Source of the DNA: Rummeliibacillus pycnus_B
GTDB taxonomy: Bacteria > Bacillota > Bacilli > Bacillales_A > Planococcaceae
Direction of reading: 5' to 3'
Length of the DNA: 64,000 bases
NCBI RefSeq assembly: GCF_050459865.1
Contig: NZ_JBCMNM010000039.1
Span: 53,402-117,401, forward strand
The notes beneath the pieces were generated by a model, which ran no database searches, was not told where the DNA came from, and saw only the letters and a list, made by a program, of their open reading frames with translations. The translations under genes were made by a program, and so were the position numbers. Position 1 is the stretch's first letter. Each line of letters opens with the position of its first letter. This document shows positions 24,887 through 33,774 of this stretch, one piece after another.

Positions 24887-25956
24887 AATCTTTAATTCGA
24901 GCAACCATTGGAATATTACTAGTATGTGGCGTACTTATGTATACTGCTCATGCAATGGATCAAACATCAGGTAAATCTGGTAAAGATATTTTGACTGTAT
25001 ATAATTGGGGAGAATATATCGATCCTGCATTACTGAAAAAATTTGAAAAACAAACGGGTATCCATGTTATATATGAAACATTTGATTCAAATGAAGCGAT
25101 GATGACGAAAATCGAACAGGGTGGGACAAACTATGATATTGCAGTACCATCTGAATATACAATTGAACAAATGAAAGAGCGTCATTTATTAAAGAAAATC
25201 GATCACAATAAAATACCAAATTTAAAAAACATTGATCCAGATTTTCTAAACTTAGATTTTGATAAAAATAACCAATACTCCATTCCCTATTTCTGGGGAA
25301 CAGTTGGAATTGTTTATAACACAAAGCTTTTAAAAGGTCATAACTTTGATAGCTGGAATGAATTATGGGATCCTGCTTTAAAAGGGAAAGTAATATTAGT
25401 TGATAGCGCACGAGAAGTAATGGGCGTTGGTTTAAATAGTATGGGTAAATCCCTTAACTCAACAGATAGCAAAGAATTAAATGCAGCTACAACTAAACTA
25501 ATTAAAATGGCACCAAATGTGAAAGCAGTTATTGGTGATGAAGTAACACAATTAATGATCAACGGAGATGCTGAAGTAGCGCTAACTTGGTCTGGACAAG
25601 CAGCTGATATGATGTACGAAAACGAAGATTTAACATACAGTGTTCCTAAAGAAGGATCCAACTTGTGGTTTGATAATATGGTTATTCCAAAAACATCTAA
25701 AAACGTTGAGGGCGCCGAAAAATTCATTAATTTTATGTTAGATCCTAAAGTAGCTGCTCAAAATGCTGATTATGTTGGTTACTCAACTCCTAACAAAGCC
25801 GCACTTAAATTAATGGATCCTGAAGTAGTAAACGATGAACGTTACTATCCTTCAAAAGAAGTCCGAAGTAATCTTCATGTTTATAAAAACTTAGGAAAAG
25901 AAAAAATAGGCGAATACAATGAATTATTTTTGAAATTTAAAATGTCTATTCGATAA
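24883..25956 (+). CDS. potD: Spermidine/putrescine-binding protein PotD
   Basis: Extracellular substrate receptor of the pot importer. A hydrophobic N-terminus (about 5-25) is followed by the mature fold, beginning ILTVYNWGEYIDPALLKKFE, typical of PotD/PotF. Ligand-site aromatics such as the YFWGT stretch near 128 are present. Oddly there is no lipobox: the only nearby Cys is in LLVCGVL, deep in the hydrophobic segment, and the end of the segment reads TAHAMDQ. The protein may be held by an uncleaved signal anchor or be released. A terminator follows at 26014-26052. Confidence 0.94.
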   Translation: MKSLIRATIGILLVCGVLMYTAHAMDQTSGKSGKDILTVYNWGEYIDPALLKKFEKQTGIHVIYETFDSNEAMMTKIEQGGTNYDIAVPSEYTIEQMKERHLLKKIDHNKIPNLKNIDPDFLNLDFDKNNQYSIPYFWGTVGIVYNTKLLKGHNFDSWNELWDPALKGKVILVDSAREVMGVGLNSMGKSLNSTDSKELNAATTKLIKMAPNVKAVIGDEVTQLMINGDAEVALTWSGQAADMMYENEDLTYSVPKEGSNLWFDNMVIPKTSKNVEGAEKFINFMLDPKVAAQNADYVGYSTPNKAALKLMDPEVVNDERYYPSKEVRSNLHVYKNLGKEKIGEYNELFLKFKMSIR

Positions 25957-26013
25957 AATTTGCGGTTACTTTCTAATAAGTCCATTCCAACAAAGAAGAT
26001 TGAATTTAAACAG

Positions 26014-26052
26014 AAAAAATCTGCTCTCTTTTGATAGAGGCAGATTTTTTCT
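26014..26052 (+). terminator. pot operon terminator
   Basis: AAAAATCTGC and GCAGATTTTT with interior TCTC/TAGAG pairing and a T-run, about 60 nt after potD. Confidence 0.9.
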
Positions 26053-26074
26053 TGTAGTTATGCCTGTTGATTGT

Positions 26075-26112
26075 CGTTGCAGGCGGTGACTCTTATGGGA
26101 AAAGCGTCATCC
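26075..26112. repeat. Decayed fragment of the GC-rich repeat family
   Basis: GGCGGTGACTCTTATGGGAA resembles the reverse complement of the right end of the 43.7 kb repeat (GACGGCGACTCCTACGGGAA), differing at about five positions. The gap 25957-26323 otherwise holds the pot terminator and the promoter of the next gene. Confidence 0.45.
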
Positions 26113-26233
26113 TGTAACGGAATGCACCAGAAGAGAACCACAAAATAGTACTATTCATCCCAATGCTGAATGGTACATTTTTGACTTTTGGGACAATCCT
26201 TTTAAAACCATTTTTTGCTATAAAACTATTTAA

Positions 26234-26262
26234 TTGAATCACAAACAGACAAGCTATATAAT
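26234..26262 (+). promoter_or_regulatory. Likely sigma-A promoter of the MFS gene
   Basis: TTGAAT and TATAAT separated by 17 nt, about 60 nt before the MFS start codon. It shows that the exporter is not dependent on the pot promoter. Confidence 0.65.
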
Positions 26263-26323
26263 TTAACATAACGCAAAATCCAATATTTAGTAAAACGAAA
26301 TAATTAAGGAGCATCATATATAT

Positions 26324-27493
26324 ATGAATAAAAACAATAAATTTGCGCTCATTTTATTAATGTTCAATATATTTATAGCAATGAGTGCCATTGGGTTAAT
26401 TGTCCCTATTATGCCCAATTATTTAAAAGAATTCGGCGCTAAGGGACAAGTACTTGGCTTTTTAATTGCCATAATTGCCTTTGCTCAATTCATTTTTTCT
26501 CCAATTGCAGGAAGCTTATCGGACCGATTAGGTCGAAAAAAACTAATAGTGTTCGGATTGATCTTAAATGGAGCAAGTCAAATATTATTCGGTTTATCCA
26601 CCCATTTATGGGAACTGTTTGTATTGCGTTTTTTAACTGGTATGGGCGCTGCCTTTATTACACCACCTATTATGGCGTATACAGCAGATATTACAACACT
26701 TGAAGAACGAGGAAAAGCAATGGGCTTGATTGGTGCAGCCATTTCCTTTGGTTTTATGATTGGACCTGGGATTGGTGGAGCACTTTCTAATGTTAGTATG
26801 CACTTTCCTTTCGTTGTAGCAGGTACTGCTGCAATCTGTGCCGGTATTTTATCATTACTATTTTTACCAAATGTGAAACCATCCGTTGTTGATAAGCCAA
26901 CTGGCAATAATATCATCAAAGAAATGATTCGTTCAATAAAGACACCTTATTTTGTGCTTTTGATCGTAGTTTTTGTATTCTCATTTGGTATCGCAAACTT
27001 CCAAGCTACTTTATCCATGTTCTTAACGTATAAATTCGATTATACTCCGAATGATATCGCCATCATCATGACTATCGGTGGCTTTGCAGGAGTTATCGTT
27101 CAAGGGGTATTACTTAACCGTTTGTTCAAGCGATTTGGCGAAATGAAGATTATTTTAGTAAGCCTTATAGTTGCAGCCATCTCAATGTTCGGTATGATTC
27201 TCGTTAGCGGTTACTTTGCAATACTATTTGTAACAACCATATTCCAAACAACCACCACCTTGATTAGACCGGCAGTAAATACCCTTATTTCAAAAGTTGC
27301 AGGTAATGAACAAGGATACGCAGCAGGAATGAACAATGCTTATATGAGCCTAGGTAATATGATTGGTCCTGCTTTAGCAGGTTCGCTATTAGATTGGCAT
27401 ATGAATATACCCTTTGTATTAGGTACGGTCGTCTTAATCGGATGCTACTTGATTACCTTCATATGGAATAAAAAAGCATTTTCAGTTAAATAA
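26324..27493 (+). CDS. MFS drug/polyamine exporter (Bmr/Blt/NorA-like)
   Basis: A 389-residue, 12-helix proton-coupled antiporter of the DHA1 group. Motif A, GSLSDRLGRKK, follows helix 2 (about 65-75). A motif C-like GPGIGGALS lies in helix 5 (about 147-155). Length and pattern match B. subtilis Bmr/Blt and S. aureus NorA. AAGGAG precedes the ATG, and it has its own promoter. Its place after a polyamine import operon is suggestive because Blt exports spermidine, but the substrate cannot be read from the sequence. Confidence 0.85.
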   Translation: MNKNNKFALILLMFNIFIAMSAIGLIVPIMPNYLKEFGAKGQVLGFLIAIIAFAQFIFSPIAGSLSDRLGRKKLIVFGLILNGASQILFGLSTHLWELFVLRFLTGMGAAFITPPIMAYTADITTLEERGKAMGLIGAAISFGFMIGPGIGGALSNVSMHFPFVVAGTAAICAGILSLLFLPNVKPSVVDKPTGNNIIKEMIRSIKTPYFVLLIVVFVFSFGIANFQATLSMFLTYKFDYTPNDIAIIMTIGGFAGVIVQGVLLNRLFKRFGEMKIILVSLIVAAISMFGMILVSGYFAILFVTTIFQTTTTLIRPAVNTLISKVAGNEQGYAAGMNNAYMSLGNMIGPALAGSLLDWHMNIPFVLGTVVLIGCYLITFIWNKKAFSVK

Positions 27494-27494
27494 T

Positions 27495-27545
27495 AAAAAG
27501 TGAAGCGGCACTCTCAATTTAGAAGAGTGTCGCTTCACTTTTTAT
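27495..27545. terminator. Bidirectional terminator, MFS gene / vWA operon
   Basis: AAAAAGTGAAGCG with GCACTCT pairs with AGAGTGT and CGCTTCACTTTTT. A/T runs on both sides let it stop both convergent transcripts. It overlaps the stop codon of the vWA gene. Confidence 0.92.
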
Positions 27546-30136
27546 TTTCGTTTACTTTTCAATAATGCATCAACATCTAACTGATGTCCTTCATCAATTT
27601 GTTTTGTCTTTGTTCGACTATTTCGATTAAATATTGCTCGAATTGTCCTCCATCCAAATCGTCTTAATGTAATATCGATAAAGAATAAAATCATCGCAAA
27701 TAAAATAAGCCAAGTTGTAATATTTTGCTGCTCAAAGCTACTTTTTGGAACCTTACGAAATGCATCGCTTGGATTTTTTAATACCTTTCCACCAGTAGTC
27801 TCAGCAATTTGTCTGAGAAGTTCAGAATTCGGCTGTTGCAATTGATATTCTTTACTATAAGGTATGGTAACGCCTGCTTTATACATTCCCTCGTCTTCAT
27901 TTTTGATGCTGAAATAGACGAGCCCTGGTTTATGATCGAGATATACTTTCGTTTTTCCTGGCGCAACTGTTTCTTCTGTGAATGCTACCTTTTTCCCTTC
28001 ATCATCTACTACTGCAATATCCATAAAGGCTGAGTGATTCGTGTCATCACGAATTAAATAAGAACCATCTGATTGCTGAGAAATCGTATAAGGTACTTCA
28101 TCGAATGAAGGTAGAAGTTCCGAAACAGCTGTATTCCAAAATTTTGACCATTCGCTCCAGCGTGCCCAATCACCTGCCCATTTCCCTGATGTATCCGATG
28201 TATAGGCAATCGTTTTACCAAGCCCATAGTTCCATTCTGCGATGATAGGATCTTCCTGCTTACTTTTTGCAATAACCTTAGACGTTTGTTTGGCAGTTGT
28301 TGCGATATAAGCATTCATCTGTGGAACCCCCTTTGCAAATACCGTATCCCAAGGGGCACCAGAAGAGATTATTGGGTAAAAAGGATGATCCTCAATATAC
28401 GTTCTTGTCATCATCGATGTTTCCCGAGATAAAATGGAGGGTACCGTTTCTTCATCACGAACATCATAAAATCGCCCTGCTCCAAAACGTGCAAGTTCCT
28501 CTAAAAGATTCCGATCTGCATCATCTCCAATTGCAACTGTAGATAATGTAATATTTGAATGTTTACCTTCTTCAATCAATTGCTCATATGAACTATTTGT
28601 CGATGATTGGCCATCTGTTAATAAGATAATATGCTTTCTTTGAAGTTTTAATGGTTCTAATTGTTGATATGCTAATTGCAACGATTGAAAGATTTCTGTT
28701 CCACCATCTGGATTAACAGATAAAATATCTGATATTGCTTGTTTTTTATTTTTCAAAGGTGCCGTATCGATAACACTCCATGGCTGACTGTCGAAAGCGA
28801 TAAAACCAAACGTATCATTTTTTCGAAGTAATTCAACAGAACGTGCTGCTGCTTCTTTGGCCATTTCAATTTTGTTCCCTGCCATACTTCCAGATCGGTC
28901 CATCACAATAATTAATCCTAATGACGGGAGCTGTTCTTTTCCCTTTACCTCCATTTCGACAGGCAATAGCTTTTCGATTGGTGTTTTAAAATAACCACCT
29001 AACCCATAGCTATTTTCACCTCCAGTCATCATAAAACCAACACCGAAGTTTTTTACCGACTGTTCAATCATACCCATTTTTGCTTCCCCAACCTCATGAC
29101 CTGGCACATTATCAAAAATGATTGCATCATATTGCAAATAGGAAGTTTGTGTTGAAGGTAATTCGGAAGCTGAAATTGTCTTTACTACAAGCTCTTTTTG
29201 CCTAATTAATTTAGACAAAGCGGTAGACTGTTTATCTGCATGAACAAGTAAAACACGTGGAGGACCTTCAACATTCGTAACACTCAGCCATTTATTATTT
29301 TCAAGAAATGTATCATTTTCTACTTTGAGTGTAGCTTCATATTTTAATAACCCCTGCTTTTTGGCGACATGTTTAAATGTTACTGTATTTTTCCCAGCAT
29401 CTAAAACTACCTTTTTCTTTGCAATTGTTTCGTCATTTAATGCAATTAATAATTCCCCTTCTGTTGCATCAGTAGCCTCGATTTCCACTTGTAATGGTTG
29501 TTCTTCACCTGCATACGCTACATTTGGTGTTTGGAAATCCGTAATAGCAACATCTGTAATTTGCTCATTTTTCAGCTGAACTGTGTCAATTTGAATTCCA
29601 TTATGTTTGAAATAATTTAATTGATTCTCTATATTACCTTCAGTTTCTATACCATCAGAAAGTAATACGACTCTTGTTGCTTTGTTTGTTTCCAACGTAT
29701 TCGTAACTAATTGTAAGGCATTTGCGATATTCGTTTCACTCGTATCCGCCATACCTTGCCACTTAGGAAGTTTAGTAGTTTCGCTCGTTAAACCGACATC
29801 TGTTTGAACGCCTTTTGCAAAACTATAAATACCTGTATACTGTGAATTCTTTCTTTGCTGTAAACTTTCTTCTATCCAAGAGGCTGCATCCTGATCAGTT
29901 CCTTTTAATGAAGCGGAACGATCCACTAAAAAGACAACCTGTTCCTCTTGAATAGGCAATGTAATGTAGGGTCTAGTTGCAGCAAATACTAGACAAAAGA
30001 TGGATAACAATCTTAAAGTAAAAATCAACCAATGTTCACGCTTCTGCAATGTTTTTTTCTTTAAGAACCAAATCATATACATAATTATAGGAATTGCTAA
30101 TAGTAACCAAAGAGGTTGATCAATTCGTAAATCCAT
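27542..30136 (-). CDS. Membrane vWA protein with two vWA domains and a GATase-like domain
   Basis: An 864-residue protein, last of an 8-gene operon. Two N-terminal transmembrane helices (about 9-26 and 37-58) precede a first vWA domain with MIDAS FLVDRSAS (about 68-75). A beta-rich linker follows, then a glutamine-amidotransferase-like segment (about 290-395, with FMMTGGENSYGLGGYF). A second vWA domain has VMDRSGSM (about 413-420). A C-terminal helix (about 815-835) precedes a basic tail. The large middle should face outside. Such proteins accompany MoxR ATPases; their partner complexes are mostly unknown. It overlaps the preceding gene by 17 nt. Confidence 0.85.
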   Translation of the reverse strand: MDLRIDQPLWLLLAIPIIMYMIWFLKKKTLQKREHWLIFTLRLLSIFCLVFAATRPYITLPIQEEQVVFLVDRSASLKGTDQDAASWIEESLQQRKNSQYTGIYSFAKGVQTDVGLTSETTKLPKWQGMADTSETNIANALQLVTNTLETNKATRVVLLSDGIETEGNIENQLNYFKHNGIQIDTVQLKNEQITDVAITDFQTPNVAYAGEEQPLQVEIEATDATEGELLIALNDETIAKKKVVLDAGKNTVTFKHVAKKQGLLKYEATLKVENDTFLENNKWLSVTNVEGPPRVLLVHADKQSTALSKLIRQKELVVKTISASELPSTQTSYLQYDAIIFDNVPGHEVGEAKMGMIEQSVKNFGVGFMMTGGENSYGLGGYFKTPIEKLLPVEMEVKGKEQLPSLGLIIVMDRSGSMAGNKIEMAKEAAARSVELLRKNDTFGFIAFDSQPWSVIDTAPLKNKKQAISDILSVNPDGGTEIFQSLQLAYQQLEPLKLQRKHIILLTDGQSSTNSSYEQLIEEGKHSNITLSTVAIGDDADRNLLEELARFGAGRFYDVRDEETVPSILSRETSMMTRTYIEDHPFYPIISSGAPWDTVFAKGVPQMNAYIATTAKQTSKVIAKSKQEDPIIAEWNYGLGKTIAYTSDTSGKWAGDWARWSEWSKFWNTAVSELLPSFDEVPYTISQQSDGSYLIRDDTNHSAFMDIAVVDDEGKKVAFTEETVAPGKTKVYLDHKPGLVYFSIKNEDEGMYKAGVTIPYSKEYQLQQPNSELLRQIAETTGGKVLKNPSDAFRKVPKSSFEQQNITTWLILFAMILFFIDITLRRFGWRTIRAIFNRNSRTKTKQIDEGHQLDVDALLKSKRK

Positions 30137-31880
30137 ATTTACGTTGCACCTCCCATTCTGCTACTAGTAATACAATCAATATCAAAATCAAAATTGTTAT
30201 AAGCGTTGAATCGACTTTATTTGTTGTAGCATGATCTGAAAGTTCCCCATACTGGAAAGATAATCCTTCAGATAATGTTTTTTCTTCCTGCTCAAGTGCG
30301 ACAACAAAATATAAAGGTTTATCATCTGTTTTTACATAATATAATCCTGGTTTTGCTGGAGCTATAAAGCTTCCACCATCTGTTAGACTATTGACATATT
30401 CATTATTTGCAGAGAAAACATCGTAACTTTTATTACTCTCGGGTAATGTAACACCCTTTCTTTCTTCTGGCTTAAATGTTCCAAGCTGATTTTCTACAGC
30501 AGTAAGTGTCTCCTTTGCACTCCATAAAAAAAGGGGGAATGAAGGATGTAAAGCCCAATCCGTCATTTGCATATCTGTTAGTACAACAATATGACCGTTT
30601 GAGGTTTGTTGTATAAATGGTTTATCATCAATCGTTGCTAAAGTCTTTGCATCTTTCACCGGAGGATAAAGCTTTTCTACATAAATATCGTTTATAGGAG
30701 CATATGGAAAAAGGAAATTTTCTTTTACTTTAACTGTCCCTTTAACTTGAAAAGCCTTCTGATCATCTCTACCTATGAGTAATATAGGATTTCGGGATTG
30801 TTTCAGTAGTTTTGTTTGATTGGTCACAAGTAAATCCTGCCCCTGAATTGACTGCAATTGGTCTGCTGAAACTGTACTTGTTGAAGGGTCAATTGATTGA
30901 AAAGCTTTGAACACTAACTGATGTAATGATTGATCTATATAGGTTTGTGAGTGATCTGCTGCAAGTACCGCACTCATCGATTGGTCCGCTACATAATCAT
31001 CCTTTACAGTTAGTTTGGCTGTTACAGCTGGTGTCATTTTTAAGTGATCTAGCTGAATTTTAGATACTTGATTCGCTTTTAAATTGATATTCTTTTTGGC
31101 AATCTCTTTATTATTTGCATCATAAATCTGTAAGGAAATTTGTTGGGCATTTTTTGTTTGATTGTTGATTTGTGCAATCGCTTGTATTCCGTTTCCTATT
31201 TGTATTGCTCCAAATCGTTGAAGCGAAATATTTTGACGTTTTCTATCTGCCCCTTGTACAATCCATTTCACATTTTTTGTTCTCGTTGGTAAGTACCTTC
31301 GATCGAAAGAATCTGTAAAAATATATACAGCTGTTGATTTCTTTCCAATAATAGATTGAAGAAAGTCCATCGTATTTGGCCATTCTTCATGGCTATATGT
31401 AACTTGTAATTCCTTAATGGCTTTCTGAATTGCCGTAATATTATTTTCATCACGTAATATCATTTTAGGCTCTGCCCCGACAGAAATGATCGTTACCGAT
31501 TTACCCCCAAGTTGTTTGGACAACGTTAACATTTCCTGTCTATGCTTTTCAAAAACTGTCTGTTCCCCATCTTTTGCAAGCATTGTAGCAGATGTATCTA
31601 CTACCCAAATAATTTGTTCACCTGCAATAGTTTTCGATTTTATATATGGTTGAAGGAGTACAAACACCATTAAAAGTAATGTCAGTATTTGCAAATAGAA
31701 CAATGCATTACGTTGGAGATGTTGAATATAGGGAGATACCTTTGTTTCCTTCATAGCCTCTCTCCAAAAAAGAGTTGAAGAAACATCTTGTTTTACATAT
31801 TTTTTACGAAAGAAGTAATAGATTAAGACAATTAAAGGAATAATAGCCGTCCAAATATATGCTAAATTCGTTATGCCCAT
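30120..31880 (-). CDS. BatA-type vWA membrane protein
   Basis: 586 residues. The N-terminus matches the BatA/aerotolerance domain: helix at about 7-24, then a second helix at about 60-80 (LFYLQILTLLLMVFVLLQPY). A vWA-type fold follows with WVVDTSATM (about 92-100) as a MIDAS-like motif. A beta-sandwich and a degenerate GATase-like region (about 330-450) follow. A single C-terminal helix (about 553-572) ends the protein. It sits between the DUF58 gene (10 nt) and the larger vWA gene (17-nt overlap). Bat proteins of Bacteroides are the nearest described relatives in architecture. Confidence 0.83.
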   Translation of the reverse strand: MGITNLAYIWTAIIPLIVLIYYFFRKKYVKQDVSSTLFWREAMKETKVSPYIQHLQRNALFYLQILTLLLMVFVLLQPYIKSKTIAGEQIIWVVDTSATMLAKDGEQTVFEKHRQEMLTLSKQLGGKSVTIISVGAEPKMILRDENNITAIQKAIKELQVTYSHEEWPNTMDFLQSIIGKKSTAVYIFTDSFDRRYLPTRTKNVKWIVQGADRKRQNISLQRFGAIQIGNGIQAIAQINNQTKNAQQISLQIYDANNKEIAKKNINLKANQVSKIQLDHLKMTPAVTAKLTVKDDYVADQSMSAVLAADHSQTYIDQSLHQLVFKAFQSIDPSTSTVSADQLQSIQGQDLLVTNQTKLLKQSRNPILLIGRDDQKAFQVKGTVKVKENFLFPYAPINDIYVEKLYPPVKDAKTLATIDDKPFIQQTSNGHIVVLTDMQMTDWALHPSFPLFLWSAKETLTAVENQLGTFKPEERKGVTLPESNKSYDVFSANNEYVNSLTDGGSFIAPAKPGLYYVKTDDKPLYFVVALEQEEKTLSEGLSFQYGELSDHATTNKVDSTLITILILILIVLLVAEWEVQRKYGFTN

Positions 31881-31890
31881 TTACATCACC

Positions 31891-32769
31891 TCACTGTATC
31901 CAATTTGCCTTCGTAAGTTGTTGAAATAAAATATGCTGAATACCAGCATTCGTTTCCACTGGCAAGAATGCAATCCCGTATCGATGACAAAGTGCCTCTA
32001 ATTGTAATTGATGTGAATCTCTTAATTGTTTATAAGAATCAAGTACATACTGTGACATCGAAATATTCACTAGCTCTTGTGTTTCTACATCCATTAGCTG
32101 TACATCCCCCGAATAAGTAGGTGCTATTTCTTGAGTCGTTTGCAGTTGTAAAAAACGAACATCCCCAGCTACTTTTGGCGTTTGCTTCAAAAATATTTCC
32201 CATTCATCTATTGCTTCTAAACCATCAGAGATAATAATTAATATGGTTGAACCCTTCGGTAAAACTTTCATCGCATTACTTGCAAATGCCCCATCACCAA
32301 TCGGATGTTGAAGTTTTGCTACAGTTTGATCAAATGCTTTTTGAAAGCTCGCACCTTTTCTTCTAAAAGGTTGCTCAGGGGTATTTGCAACATAGCTAAA
32401 GGATAAATGATCATCCTTATTTAGTACCATTCTACCAAGTGCTACTGTTAGCTGTTTCGCTACTTCCCACTTATCGTCTTGTGCCATTGATTTTGTCGTA
32501 TCCAACAAAATATGGACTCGCATTTCTTGTTCATCTAAATAACGTTTAATAAAATATTTTTCGGTTCTTGCATAGACATTCCAATCAAGCTTTCGTACAT
32601 CATCTCCAGGATGATATTCTCTAAAATCAGAAAAATCGAGTGATGAACCATAACGATTTGAATGGTGTGACCCTTTATGTTGTCCTCGTGTTCTTGATCT
32701 ACTTTGTAAATTATAACGGCGAATTTTACTACCCCATTCTGCTGGTAGCACTGTTTCTCTCATATTCAT
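31891..32769 (-). CDS. DUF58 protein, MoxR partner
   Basis: A 292-residue cytosolic-looking protein. The DUF58 signature HPGDDVRKLDWNVYARTEK lies at about 53-71. A vWA-like core follows, with ILLDTTKSM near 88 as its MIDAS-like motif. DUF58 genes nearly always follow a moxR gene; here its ATG overlaps the moxR stop by 4 nt. Homologous pairs include B. subtilis yeaC-yeaD. Exact function unknown; thought to be an adaptor or substrate of the ATPase. Confidence 0.88.
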   Translation of the reverse strand: MNMRETVLPAEWGSKIRRYNLQSRSRTRGQHKGSHHSNRYGSSLDFSDFREYHPGDDVRKLDWNVYARTEKYFIKRYLDEQEMRVHILLDTTKSMAQDDKWEVAKQLTVALGRMVLNKDDHLSFSYVANTPEQPFRRKGASFQKAFDQTVAKLQHPIGDGAFASNAMKVLPKGSTILIIISDGLEAIDEWEIFLKQTPKVAGDVRFLQLQTTQEIAPTYSGDVQLMDVETQELVNISMSQYVLDSYKQLRDSHQLQLEALCHRYGIAFLPVETNAGIQHILFQQLTKANWIQ

Positions 32770-33761
32770 ACACTTTGCCCTTGTTGTATTGTTTCGATTA
32801 ACTGCTCTATAATTTCATCAATTTGTAGTCCTGATGCTTCTCCCTCATAATTAAGTAACAAGCGATGGCGTAGGGCAGGTTTTGCAACAGTTTTAATATC
32901 TGCTATCGAAACATGAAATCTTCCATTCATTAGAGCTCTTGATTTTGCTAACTTCACAATACTTTGCAAACCCCGTGGACCACTACCATATTCAACATAT
33001 TGACGTATCATTTCTGGTGCAGATGGTTGATCAGAATGTGTTGCAACGACTAAGTCCACTGCATACTCCAGCATATCTTCAGCTATCATAACTTCCTTAA
33101 CCATTTGTTGCATTTCTACTAATTCGTTTGCTGATAATCTTTTTTCTAGCTTAATATCTTTTGCACCAGTCGTTCTTTTCATAATTTCCATTAATTCATT
33201 TTTCGTTGGGGTTGGGACTTGAATCTTACATAGGAATCGATCCATTTGTGCCTCAGGCAGAGGATAGGTTCCTTCCATTTCAATTGGATTTTGAGTAGCT
33301 AATACAAAGAAGGGATTTGCCATTTGTTTTGTATCGCCAAGAACAGTCACCGTTTTTTCTCCCATCGCTTCCAGTAATGCACTTTGTGTTTTAGGTGTTG
33401 CACGGTTAATCTCATCCGCTAATACCATTTGGCTAAAAATTGGTCCTTCTTGGAATTTAAAATGCGACGTTCCATCATGCATTCTTTCTATGACGCTCGT
33501 ACCTGTAATATCAGATGGCATTAAATCTGGTGTAAATTGAATTCTCGTAAAAGATAAATCCAATACCTCAGAAATAGAACGAATAAGCATTGTTTTCCCT
33601 AACCCAGGAAGGCCCTCTAATAGTGCATGCCCATCTGCTAATATCGCGTATAAAGTAAAATCGATTGTCTCCTGTTGCCCAACTATATAGCGGCAAATTT
33701 CTTGTCGTACTTGCTTTAACTGTTCACTTATTTGCTCATATTGTTCAGCAGTATATGTCAT
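32766..33761 (-). CDS. MoxR-family AAA+ ATPase
   Basis: A 331-residue AAA+ ATPase thought to act as a chaperone in assembling or activating vWA-protein complexes. Walker A GLPGLGKT (about 49-56), Walker B VLADEINRATPKTQSALLEAM (Asp-Glu near 113), sensor 1 in FVLATQNPIE, and a C-terminal lid with GSGPRGLQS. I use the ATG at 33761, which has a GGGGGG-rich ribosome site; the longer frame to 33824 would overlap the upstream gene. It is coupled to DUF58 by a 4-nt overlap. Confidence 0.92.
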   Translation of the reverse strand: MTYTAEQYEQISEQLKQVRQEICRYIVGQQETIDFTLYAILADGHALLEGLPGLGKTMLIRSISEVLDLSFTRIQFTPDLMPSDITGTSVIERMHDGTSHFKFQEGPIFSQMVLADEINRATPKTQSALLEAMGEKTVTVLGDTKQMANPFFVLATQNPIEMEGTYPLPEAQMDRFLCKIQVPTPTKNELMEIMKRTTGAKDIKLEKRLSANELVEMQQMVKEVMIAEDMLEYAVDLVVATHSDQPSAPEMIRQYVEYGSGPRGLQSIVKLAKSRALMNGRFHVSIADIKTVAKPALRHRLLLNYEGEASGLQIDEIIEQLIETIQQGQSV

Positions 33762-33774
33762 TGTTTTCCCCCCA

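Noticed and set aside
26093..26317. 74-codon minus-strand frame between potD and the MFS gene
   Set aside because: Overlaps the MFS promoter and a decayed repeat; not protein-like.
28297..28542. Plus-strand frame inside the double-vWA gene
   Set aside because: Antisense shadow with no ribosome site and no family resemblance.
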